A stretch of 64,000 nucleotides of DNA, taken from positions 7,863,916 to 7,927,915 of the forward strand of contig OY294045.1 in NCBI GenBank assembly GCA_958510825.1, written 5' to 3'. Position 1 is the first letter of the stretch; each line of letters starts with the position of its first letter. This document shows positions 25,701-33,718 of the stretch, piece by piece. A program made the position numbers and the translations under genes. Source of the stretch: Brachypterus glaber. Lineage: Eukaryota; Arthropoda; Insecta; Coleoptera; Kateretidae. A model generated the notes under the pieces. It saw only the letters and a list, made by a program, of their open reading frames with translations, was not told where the DNA came from and searched no databases.

Positions 25701-25897
25701 GTGTGTATTTTTTATTAATGTTTCTATTTGTTAAATTTTATATCGGTTGTATACAACTTATAAATGTTTTTTTTTTAATTTAAATATTTTCTTTTTTGTT
25801 CCAGGAACTCGATATGGAAGGATGTCCAAAGCCAATCGTGTTCATTTTACATAACTTCCTATCTGCCAAAATCCATCGACTTGGAATCAATGCCTAA
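13524..25897 (+). CDS. Syntrophin, alpha/beta type, C-terminal part (two exons)
   Basis: Syntrophins are cytoplasmic adaptors that bind dystrophin and place signalling proteins at the membrane. Two exons, 13524-13708 and 25805-25897, join in phase 0 across a 12.1-kb GT-AG intron. They give about 91 residues: the end of the second PH domain ([32 protein letters not shown]) followed by the syntrophin-unique C-terminus ([20 protein letters not shown], then [10 protein letters not shown] and stop). The CPKxxVFILHxFLSAK and RLG motifs are those of vertebrate alpha/beta syntrophins, and Syn1 would be the fly counterpart. The N-terminal PH1a, PDZ and PH1b exons are not in the window. The large intron is filled with transposable elements, including the sense-oriented hammerhead array. 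Confidence 0.9.
13975..14225. repeat. Minisatellite, about 45-50 bp unit
   Basis: About five imperfect copies contain AAATCGTGA, GGAAAATCCCAACAAAAATC and GTGACAATTGTGA. The open frames on the minus strand (13785-14252, 13979-14239) are repetitive translations of it ([14 protein letters not shown]) and are not genes. It lies 270 bp inside the syntrophin intron. Confidence 0.8.
14283..14662. repeat. Cluster of GTTCTCGGCTGGGAT motifs in both orientations
   Basis: Four direct copies lie at about 14287, 14336, 14358 and 14449, and two inverted copies (CAGCCGAGAAC) at about 14506 and 14650. A longer inverted pair surrounds them: CTACTGTACAAGTAAAG near 14389 and its complement near 14620. ATGTGACGCTTACGA is also repeated. 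It looks like the core of a fold-back element or a protein-binding array, and is non-coding. Confidence 0.7.
14663..15396. other. Syntrophin intron sequence, nothing recognised
   Basis: AT-rich. A 90-codon plus-strand open frame (14619-14891) overlaps the motif cluster and has no recognisable domain. Confidence 0.35.
15397..15983. mobile_element. TA-flanked MITE, family C copy 1
   Basis: The terminal inverted repeats carry CCTGTTCCAGAACTCGCGTA and its complement, extend more than 60 bp, and have TA on each side. The interior has no coding frame. A second copy in reverse orientation is at 17360-17963. Confidence 0.85.
15986..16590. other. Syntrophin intron sequence, nothing recognised
   Basis: Apart from a 61-codon plus-strand open frame without a recognisable domain (16368-16553), only AT-rich sequence is seen. 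Confidence 0.35.
16591..16975 (-). pseudogene. Tc1/mariner-type transposase remnant (N-terminal HTH plus C-terminal tail)
   Basis: On the minus strand from about 16978 the translation reads [38 protein letters not shown] and [14 protein letters not shown], the paired-type helix-turn-helix start of Tc1-like transposases. It ends in a stop after FPGS near 16707. In another frame the next stretch reads [17 protein letters not shown], resembling the C-terminal end of such transposases. The catalytic DDE core is absent, so this is an internally deleted copy. Confidence 0.7.
17360..17963. mobile_element. TA-flanked MITE, family C copy 2 (inverted)
   Basis: It has the same ends as 15397-15983 (CAGCCTGTTCCAGAA and TTCTGGAACAGACTG) with TA at 17358-17359 and 17964-17965. 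The interior matches copy 1 in reverse complement, for example the TAGTTTTTCCCTACTTATTA block near 17520. Confidence 0.85.
17966..18730. other. Syntrophin intron sequence with a weak repeat
   Basis: A block around 18290-18410 (with GGATCCAATATGGCGG) resembles one at about 25260-25400 in reverse (CGCCATATTGGATC), so a dispersed repeat is likely. No coding sequence is seen. Confidence 0.4.
18731..19110. repeat. Dispersed repeat, copy 1 (inverted copy at 57.1-57.5 kb)
   Basis: Shared blocks with 57080-57470, in reverse complement, include TTATGAGCTTATAAGAGTCG near 19076, TTATGGGCCTATAAGAACA near 19041 and ACAAAATTTTGTAAAA near 18929. It is non-coding and its boundaries are approximate. Confidence 0.65.
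19174..19213 (-). ncRNA. Hammerhead-like motif, solo Penelope-type remnant
   Basis: The minus strand reads CCTGAGGA, then a GAAAA/TTTTC stem, then GAAACGTCGGC. A GCC/GGC helix can form the outer stem. As in the Penelope element at 53.8/55.6 kb, there is one extra base before the stem and no loop for stem III, so cleavage in cis is doubtful. Confidence 0.45.
19214..20507. other. Syntrophin intron sequence, nothing recognised
   Basis: AT-rich sequence without a supported gene or repeat boundary. Confidence 0.35.
20510..21544 (+). pseudogene. LINE reverse transcriptase, C-terminal half, open frame intact
   Basis: The frame runs uninterrupted from 20510 ([10 protein letters not shown]) to a stop at 21544. 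It contains [20 protein letters not shown], the catalytic [10 protein letters not shown] box, [21 protein letters not shown] and the thumb-region [12 protein letters not shown] motif. The N-terminal RT blocks and the endonuclease are missing. The intact frame suggests a fairly recent insertion. Confidence 0.85.
20510..21692 (+). mobile_element. 5'-truncated LINE (jockey/CR1-like) with (TAAA)n tail
   Basis: The coding part starts abruptly inside the RT domain and the element ends in a short TAAA repeat at about 21675-21692. A short 3' UTR precedes the tail. I could not find a convincing target-site duplication. It lies inside the syntrophin intron in the same orientation as that gene. Confidence 0.8.
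21801..22225. mobile_element. MITE, uninterrupted copy of the nested one at 6504-9365
   Basis: CACGGAAAAA at 21801 and TTTCTTTCCGTG ending at 22225 form terminal inverted repeats. The interior aligns with the three separated pieces of the copy at 6.5-9.4 kb, plus a short local duplication of ATAATCGT near 22070. It serves as the empty-site reference for the two palindromic insertions there. Confidence 0.8.
22507..22551 (+). ncRNA. Type I hammerhead ribozyme, array copy 1
   Basis: Stem I is TTGGTA (22507-22512) pairing with TACCAA (22546-22551). The core CTGAAGA at 22513-22519 fits CUGANGA. Stem II is GGGC/GCCC around loop CAGCA (22520-22532), followed by the conserved GAA plus A15.1 at 22533-22536. 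Stem III is ACT/AGT with a three-base loop GTC. The predicted cleavage site is after C22545 (AGTC). All invariant core bases are present. The very short stem III is typical of retrotransposon-associated hammerheads, which often act best as dimers. Confidence 0.9.
22861..22905 (+). ncRNA. Type I hammerhead ribozyme, array copy 2
   Basis: Identical in core and stems to copy 1, with predicted cleavage after 22899. Predicted active. Confidence 0.88.
23215..23259 (+). ncRNA. Type I hammerhead ribozyme, array copy 3
   Basis: Identical in core and stems to copy 1, with predicted cleavage after 23253. Predicted active. Confidence 0.88.
23569..23613 (+). ncRNA. Type I hammerhead ribozyme, array copy 4
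   Basis: The core is intact. The unit differs from its neighbours by A to G just after the ribozyme (ATATCGCTCTG) and by GATAGGGAGAG further on. Predicted active. Confidence 0.88.
23923..23967 (+). ncRNA. Hammerhead ribozyme, array copy 5, G12 mutated
   Basis: GCCCGAAAC is GCCCAAAAC here. This changes the invariant G12, the general base of the reaction, to A. Predicted inactive or severely impaired. Confidence 0.85.
24277..24321 (+). ncRNA. Hammerhead ribozyme, array copy 6, G12 mutated
   Basis: It carries the same G12 to A change as the adjacent copy 5, which suggests that one unit was copied from the other after the change. Confidence 0.85.
24631..24675 (+). ncRNA. Type I hammerhead ribozyme, array copy 7 (last, unit truncated)
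   Basis: The core is intact. The unit stops about 40 bases after the ribozyme, at the right target-site duplication. Predicted active. Confidence 0.88.
24821..25428. other. Syntrophin intron sequence, nothing clear
   Basis: AT-rich. Contains the CGCCATATTGGATC block that is shared in reverse with about 18380. Confidence 0.35.
25429..25563. mobile_element. Small palindromic MITE (135 bp)
   Basis: TACCCTGCTGAAAATGACGG and its near complement ending AGGGTA form a hairpin through the middle GCGGATG region. It is much more GC-rich than its surroundings. Open frames across it are artefacts of the palindrome. Confidence 0.75.
25805..25897 (+). CDS. Syntrophin terminal coding exon
   Basis: The acceptor is TTTTTTGTTCCAG ending at 25804. 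Thirty codons follow, starting [10 protein letters not shown] and ending RLGINA, with a TAA stop at 25895-25897. This exon encodes most of the syntrophin-unique region. An AATAAA at 26206-26211 is a plausible polyadenylation signal. Confidence 0.92.
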   Translation, partial: ELDMEGCPKPIVFILHNFLSAKIHRLGINA

Positions 25898-28168
25898 CCC
25901 CATTTAACAATTTTATTTCAAATAGTCTTATTTTGCTAAGGCCAGTAATTTTATGATTAGATTTGCAACTAACTGAATTTACAATTTTTATTATAAATGC
26001 ATTTTTAAAGCCTGCTTAAAAGAATTATATCAAAAATAGTTTCTTTTTAATTAAGACAACCAAGATGTACCTACTAAAGCTAGTCTTTTTGGCGATATGC
26101 TGACTTTTATTTTTAGCGCGTTTGATTGAAAATTGAAAGTTTGTGTTGTATATCGGAAAAACTACATATCTCCAAATTGCATTACTTCTAAAGGTATATG
26201 AGATCAATAAAGATATAAAAAAATTATTTCTAAAAACTTACAAAAAGTAGCGCTGATATATATTTGCATACATTACACAATGTGACGCTTCTGCCAAGAA
26301 AAAAAAAGGAAGACATAAAATCTGGTAAAAATTGTTGTATGTTAGTTGGTAACTATGTCTTAAAATAAGATGTCACAAATTAAATAAGCAAAAAAAATTC
26401 TAAGAAAATGGTTTTAAAATGTTGCGTTTCAATTTGACATGAGTAGAAAATTTAAGGAATAATAATATTATGGTTAATTCCACTTAGAGAAATATGCAAC
26501 TTGCATAATGCAATGTATAATAAACAAGTTCGTTTTTGAATTATGCCACTGTAGAAGTACTTAAAAATATATTTTGACACACATAAATAGAAGGGAAACT
26601 TGGCATATCCGAAAAAGGCTAAAAGCTCGTTTGTAAGTTTTCCATTCGCCTCAAATATCTTCACTCATTTTCTTGACAGAAAAAGTCACAATAAGCTATT
26701 CTAATGCAATACCCGTAACTAAAAGTAGAGTCGCTGATTGAAGTAAAAAATCAGTGTTAATTAGGATCCTTAGCTCAGAAAAGTCTCTTTTGCTTCGATT
26801 ACTTGCTATAGAGCAAGCAAACAAAAAAAGTACTAATTTGTGTTAAAAATAAAAAAAAAACAAAATTATTGTCTTCCAGGCCCTGCTGTTTCCTATTTTT
26901 ACCAGTTAATGCATAATTTTAATTATAATTATTTATTTAAGAGTTGCAAATCTAAAAGGTAAAAATGTTTTGTCAATTATACAGAGACTAACTCATTTTT
27001 TTTTAACATTTAACTTTTATTATTTTTCAAACACTATCGGTCTATATAAGGAGTTGTGCCTTTAAAATATTAACACCTACAAAATGGTACAAATAATACT
27101 TTATTTCAAACATTTTTTCAACTTGACAAAACCACCTACAAAAATATGTATTTTCTACGTTTGTAATATTATAAACTAGCTTGATTTAGTGCATTCTACC
27201 AAGGTGATTCCTGACTTTCAGAAAGTAGAACGACTAAAAAAACGACCCTTCAATTATTACTTATTAATAGAAGTTTCGTAAAGACTTTTAATTTTAGTTA
27301 CCAAAGTTTTTAGTCATATATTTTGGCATTTACCGTTTGGTTTCAAAATACTTTGGTTACGTGCAGTTCAACCAATTGGTTATTAAAATCTCTAACCGTG
27401 CACTATCGATTTAATTAATTCAATATTTTACTTTCTAAGCGTTATTCTATCAATTCTGTTCTTCAAAAGTCAGAAATTCTTGCTAGAAAATTGGATTCTT
27501 TTTCTATAAGATATTTTTTTATAAATCCATGAACATGAACATCTAATTTTTTCACCAAAAGTCATTTATTTTTTATTTTGTTAAGTTGAAATTTTGTTTT
27601 CACCATTAAGTAAAGACAATAGTAAGCATTCCAATGATAACACTAGTCATAAACAAAATTTTTCTCAGGAAACATACCATTTTATATGATTTTTTTTTTA
27701 ATTTAAACAATGGGGTATTTATGTATATTTCTCAAATGTAATCTTGTAGAATTTTAAATATATTTTTTTAATTTTAATTTTAAATGTATTCAAACCTCCC
27801 AAATCTGGAGTCGAAACCAAAAATTTTCTCAGTAATATCTTTAAGCTCTTAGTGCTTGCGAGTTAAATTATTGACCATTTTGATTTGGTATATCAAAATC
27901 AATTTCCTTAAAACAAAATGATATGCCAGAACAACATTATCTAATAATTCAAACTGAATGACAAATATTTTGATGGACTAAATTAAAATGATTTTACCCA
28001 GGTAATAGTTGCACTTTTTCAAATTTCTGTCTAGTCTCAGGAGGCTGTAATAATTATAATTACAAATGAATTAATTATAATAATTGTAATTAATAATTGA
28101 AATATACTTTTTGCCCTATTTATAGTTATTTTAAAATATAAAAATGGGGATTAGTTAAGCATTAATTC

Positions 28169-28209
<41 letters not shown>

Positions 28210-28702
28210 CATTTTAAAGGATTGTAGAACCTACAATGTGGGTAAATGTAAATAATTATCATAAAATTTTCAAAATACTATACTATATATACAATTCCTT
28301 ATATTTTTTATTAACAATATTAACTGTATTAATATTGTATTAAAACGTATTACTCAATCTTTAAAATGCTATTTCTTATTCTTAAAATACAACTAAATCA
28401 AAACATGTTAATATTTTATAGTTTAATACTTATATATAGCTTTTGTAATATGCATATCATTTACGAACAATAAAATAACAATTGTATAAATTAATTTTAA
28501 ACAATTTAAGTGGATAGAAAACCAATTATGATTCTGTAATAATTATTCTTATCAAACTAAATCTAAAAGTTATCAAATTTTGGTAAAATACAATAATGAA
28601 CATATCCCATCTCATCTTTTTTCTTGCTTTAAAAATTGTTTCATTCAAAATTAATGTAATTTAAGAAATTCTTGATCCTTACTCATATTGGAGTTGATTT
28701 AA
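25898..28702. other. 3' flank of syntrophin and intergenic sequence
   Basis: No gene recognised. Short minus-strand open frames (26025-26207, 26452-26664) have no domain. The region is AT-rich with a pure AT microsatellite at 28168-28207. Confidence 0.45.
28168..28207. repeat. (AT)n microsatellite
   Basis: An uninterrupted run of about 20 AT dinucleotides. Confidence 0.9.
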
Positions 28703-29646
28703 ATAAACCATAGAAAAAATTGTTATCTCTCCAAAATATAAATTTATTGTCTATTAAACAAACATTACAGCGACAATTGTTTCGACTTTTTTAACATAAA
28801 GTCATTTTCAAGCTACAAATAATAAAAAATTAGGTTGAAAATGGTACAATTCCTTTTAGAAAAACTTACTTTTTTAAATTTATAAACAAATTAACTTGAG
28901 TACACATTATTAGAAATGTCATACTGACCTTAACAATATTATTTTTATAAAATCTTCAAAAATTAAACAAAAAGAAAACTACAATAAGTTAAAATAAAAT
29001 AAATTAATGAAATCTAAAATTTAAAATTGAATAAAAATCTGGGACATCTATCATAAAGTAATCCAAACTATATTTGAAACATTCTAAAGGAATTATCTTT
29101 AAACTGCAAAAAAGTAGTTGAACATAAAAAAAAGGAAAGAGATTAATTTATATTCAACTTGGTAATTGGTAATTTTATTCCAATTACCAAGTTGAATATA
29201 AATTAATCTCTTTCCTTTTTTTTATGTTCAACTACTTTTTTGCAGTTTAAAGATAATTCCTTTAGAATGTTTCAAATATAGTTTGGATTACTTTATGATA
29301 GATGTCCCAGATTTTTATTCAATTTTAAATTTTAGATTTCATTAATTTATTTTATTTTAACTTATTGTAGTTTTCTTTTTGTTTAATTTTTGAAGATTTT
29401 ATAAAAATAATATTGTTAAGGTCAGTATGACATTTCTAATAATGTGTACTCAAGTTAATTTGTTTATAAATTTAAAAAAGTAAGTTTTTCTAAAAGGAAT
29501 TGTACCATTTTCAACCTAATTTTTTATTATTTGTAGCTTGAAAATGACTTTATGTTAAAAAAGTCGAAACAATTGTCGCTGTAATGTTTGTTTAATAGAC
29601 AATAAATTTATATTTTGGAGAGATAACAATTTTTTCTATGGTTTAT
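28703..29646. repeat. Near-perfect 944-bp palindrome with 10-base loop
   Basis: Left arm 28703-29169 and right arm 29180-29646 are reverse complements with no mismatch that I can find, around the loop 29170-29179. There is no coding frame. Each arm carries an outward-facing hammerhead-like stretch about 60 bases from its outer end: right arm 29531-29585, with a GACTTT/AAAGTC stem, then GAAACAATTGTCGC. The core reads TTGAAAATGA rather than CUGANGA, so it is not a canonical ribozyme. It may be a recent inverted duplication of a retroelement end, or an assembly artefact. Confidence 0.75.
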
Positions 29647-32600
29647 CAAAATTAATGTGTTTTAATTTATCTTTTTCCACAAGGTATCAAGTGAAGGTGT
29701 AACCAATCCAGAAATTAGACTAAAGCATAGTCATTGACTATTGACTATTAGTCAATCAATCAACTTCTTTCTATTTATAATAAATTTTAAAAATTGTAAA
29801 CCAGAACATATCAAAATCGTCTATCCACTTAATGAAATACTCTTCCATTACTAAATGTAACATGTCGTTGACTATGTTTGTCCAATATCATTTTTCCAAA
29901 AAAATTGGTCAATATTTTAACCAGAACCTATAACCATACAGTACTAATTACAGTATACTAGGGAATCTTTTAATCCCACGGTTTACTTTGATCATCACCT
30001 ATTTTTACTTTTATATTTTGAATTCTAAAATTAAAAGTATTAAATTATACATTTTTTTTATTTGGTTTAATTTAAAAAAGTGATAATCAAAGAATACCCA
30101 GGTATCAAAGTATTCCTAACTGACGATATACCTTTTCCGCGGTACCCGGACAGCGAAAGGAAGCAAATTAAACCCCCATGGGGCCCCAGAGACATCGCAC
30201 ATATTTAAATATCACATAGTGCTTAAAATGTCCTACTTATTGTTGTCGGGATACCAGGAGCTCTCATTGAGGTCTTGCTGGAAAGTTGTGGTAAGATGTC
30301 AGAAGATATTTGTGAGTTAACAACTTCTGATCTTCTGATTTAATAATAACAAAATATTCAGAAAAAAGTTTAAGGACGTGGGTGTATCCACGATACTAAT
30401 GTCTATGGGCGCCTTTAAGTTTTGAGCTAATAAAACTTTAGAGCAAATTCATAGCTTTTAACAAATTTGACTTCAGATAAATATTTTTCTGGTGGGCCTA
30501 GTTTGTAGGTAGGTATACCTACATACCTCACAATTATTGATATTGTTATTATTATTATTATTGTTATTATTATTATAAATCTAAGAGTTAAAATAGAAGT
30601 TTGATTTAAACCTTCATCAAGACCATTCGAAGTGGGATATCAAATTAATACTGTATGGTTTCAGGTGACTATATAAGATAATACTTTTCTATGTACCTAA
30701 AACAATTTTTATAACTGTAAATTTTTTAATTATAGTAGAAACCTAAAAAAAATGTGTTAATCACAAACCTACCTATATTAGCCAAAATTATTGTTGAATT
30801 TTGTAGAAAAGTATTTCTTTAAATCAAAAATATATGAATATATGAATATATATTAGGTGTAGGTAACTAATGAATATTATTAACTAAGGTTAGTGATCAT
30901 TTTGTAAATAATTATGTAATCCTAGCCAATGTATTGTATCCTAGCAATAAATGTGTATGGATTGTAATCGTTGTTTTTTTTTTTAAATTTAAGATGCTAA
31001 AGCCATTAGCCATCTATAATAAAACCCAAAATAAACAGTGTAGAATTTTCATATATAATTACACAACAGGCTGAGAATTATGCGGGAAAAATTCGCTGTT
31101 TTTATGAAAATTTGCTGTCTGGAAATAATTACGACCCCTGCAGGGGCGATGCCCCTGGAGTAATTATTTCCTTTGATAGAAAATTTAAATGAAAACTGTG
31201 CATTTTTCCCGATAATTAGAAGAATCATGTGTAATTCGGAAGATTATTTTTTAACGATTTTTAATATGTTGTCAACTTTTATATTTTTTTCATAGCAAAT
31301 TGATATGAATTGTTTTATTACTTATCTTAATATTTTTACGGGCATATTCTTTGATTTGGTTAATTTAATTACATTCTCAACTGCTAAACTAAAACTTTAT
31401 TGTCTATTTTTAAATCGTAAATTATAGTTCTGTCAATAGTTTAGTCACTTACTGCAGTACTGCAGTAAGTGACTAAACTAGTCAGTACTTACTGACTAGC
31501 GCGGTACTGCACTAGGCTTGCAAGCATTTTATAAAAAGAATATTTTGAGGTATTTTTTGGTAGATAATAAATTAATAATAATAATTATAAATAGTAATAT
31601 ATTCATATTTAATTATTAATTAGTTTTAGGTATGAAATCTTGTTGAAAAACAAAATACTTCAGCGAATCTCACTAGAACTTTTTCCAGTAGAAAATTCCC
31701 AATATAGGCCAGAAATATTGTGAAATAATTGGTTGATAAAAATGTTAAAAAATAATCAGAATAAATAAATTTAGATAATTCTGAAAATAATATTTTTTAT
31801 AAAAAATGCTCGGACTTTTCTACTTTTATTTTGAGCGAGAACTCCTGATGTCCTAACTTTAAGACACATCTTCAAAAGTCATGGACTCCCCATTTTTATG
31901 GAAAACCGTAATATCTCAATTGGGAAAAAAATGTTATGAGATACTACACTTTAACAGTAAAGTATTAGTGTTCTTGTAAATTAAATCCACAGGGTAAAAA
32001 AAAATTAACAAAAAAGTGTCAAAATTTAAATTTTCAATTTTTTTATTATAACAAAAAATATCTGAAACGCAGAAGCGTTTGAAAACTTTTATATTTTAGA
32101 CTTTCAGAATAGTGGAAATTCATCCAGAACACTTCTGCGCATTCGTATGTATTATTAAACAATTCTGCTCTTATATATATATTCTACCAAACCTTACTGT
32201 GCATGATATATTTGTATGAAATATAAAAAGGAAAAGGAAAGGATTTACATTCGGGCAAAGTTTTTACTTTTTATAACATTTTATATAGAAAACATTAATT
32301 TTAAAAATAATTAATCGATTGTTTGGTTTGTTAATAAAAAATATTTTACTTTAATTTTTATATTAATAGCCCTATAAGTAAATAATAACAATAACAACAC
32401 ATAAAACTGGGTGTTATAATTTAAAAAAAAATAATAATTCGTGTATTTTTAAGTATAAATAATTTAGACTATAATTATAGATATTAATTATTTAAAACAT
32501 CATTTGAGCGATGGTAAAAATATAATTTCATAATAAAAATACCTATATCTTTAGAAGTATTTATTAAAATTTGTATTTGCTTAAGAAACAGAAGCTAAAC

Positions 32601-33475
32601 GAAGCTAAATAATATAAAAGAGATAAGTAAAGTTTTAAAGTCTTGCACATGGGAAGAAATCTCCGACGAAAGGGTGAGTTAAATGCAAAAAACTCAGCAA
32701 TAACATTATTTTGCTACAATTGCCCATTTTTATGATATTCTAATTTAAAATATAGTGTTGCTCACCACCCATATTTAGAATTATGCATGAGAATGCAAAG
32801 CAAACCTTCTCATGCGTTGTTGTCATATTTAACCCCAGAAATCTTAAAATTCTAGAGTTATTAAAAAGCCTTTTAGGCAACTCTGGCAACGCATTTGAGT
32901 GTCTCAGATCCTTGTGCCAAGCTTTAACTAATATATAAATGAAAGTGATGATCTGCCTGATAAGAAATATTCTAATTTTCTAGGTTGTATCATAATTTAG
33001 GTATTCTGTGAAAAGACAGAACGTTGTTCCAAAACGTGAGAAGTAGCTTGTTTTTCAAACTTGCATACAACATTTACTCTTTCCATATCATCAAAAAGAT
33101 ACCTTCACCATGACCGGTTAGGAAACTGGTATTTTTTCTTATTTAATTAATAAGTTTTGTATTAGTATATAAAGTCTTTCTGATAAAAGTTACATAAAGT
33201 TTGACACACTAAAACCTGATACGCAATCTATCTAAATTTAGTTTTCAAACCATTTTAGCATTTTTAGATGACACTATGGAGGAAAGAGAAAAATTATCTC
33301 TAAATAATAAAGTCAAAAGATTTTAATTGAAGTTGAAAAAGCAGTATCTTAAGTTTACATAAAATGGTGTGTAATTTAAATTTTACATAATACAGTATAT
33401 CACTTTACTATTATTTTATTATAACACACAAATTGCTTGCTAATTATTTTTTGTATTTTTTTTTTCGTTTGATTA
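29647..33475. other. Gene-poor intergenic region
   Basis: No supported gene. It contains a GC-richer block at 30120-30300 (with CCATGGGGCCCC) that may be a transposon scrap, a TTA/TTG run near 30545-30580, a palindromic MITE at 31076-31217, and a short palindrome of CACTTACTGCAGTA at about 31444-31475. The rest is AT-rich. Confidence 0.4.
31076..31217. mobile_element. Small palindromic MITE
   Basis: AATTATGCGGGAAAAATTCG at the left pairs with TTTTTCCCGATAATT at the right. The centre is the GC-rich palindrome-like CCCCTGCAGGGGC, flanked by AATAATTAC and GTAATTATT. Confidence 0.65.
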
Positions 33476-33596
33476 CACAGAGTGATCATTAAATGGCATG
33501 CTCATTTCCGGGCCAACCTTTAAGGGAACTCTTTTTCATATTTTTGGATGTAAAATTAGCTCCTAAATTTTGGCATGCCAGTTACAGATCACCCTG
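33476..33596. mobile_element. Small TA-flanked MITE just downstream of the odorant receptor
   Basis: CACAGAGTGATCATTAAATG and the near complement ending GATCACCCTG form terminal repeats with TA on both sides (33474-33475, 33597-33598). It lies about 70 bp beyond the receptor stop codon, so it may be in that gene's 3' UTR. Confidence 0.65.
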
Positions 33597-33667
33597 TATT
33601 AATATTTTAAATGTACTTTTAAGTATATTAAATATATTTAAAAATAATGTTTTTTTAAATACTTCGT

Positions 33668-33718
33668 TTATCTGGATCTTCTTAGCAGTGTTACGTAGGA
33701 ATATGCAGCTTTAAGTGT
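33668..33718 (-). CDS. Odorant receptor terminal exon
   Basis: The acceptor is TCTGTTTTAG. It reads TLKAAYSYVTLLRRSR and then TAA. This is the usual final pore-helix segment. Confidence 0.9.
   Translation of the reverse strand, partial: TLKAAYSYVTLLRRSR

Noticed and set aside
28765..29585. Canonical hammerhead ribozymes in the large palindrome
   Set aside because: Stems and GAAAC are suggestive, but the core is TTGAAAATGA instead of CUGANGA, so I do not annotate a ribozyme there.
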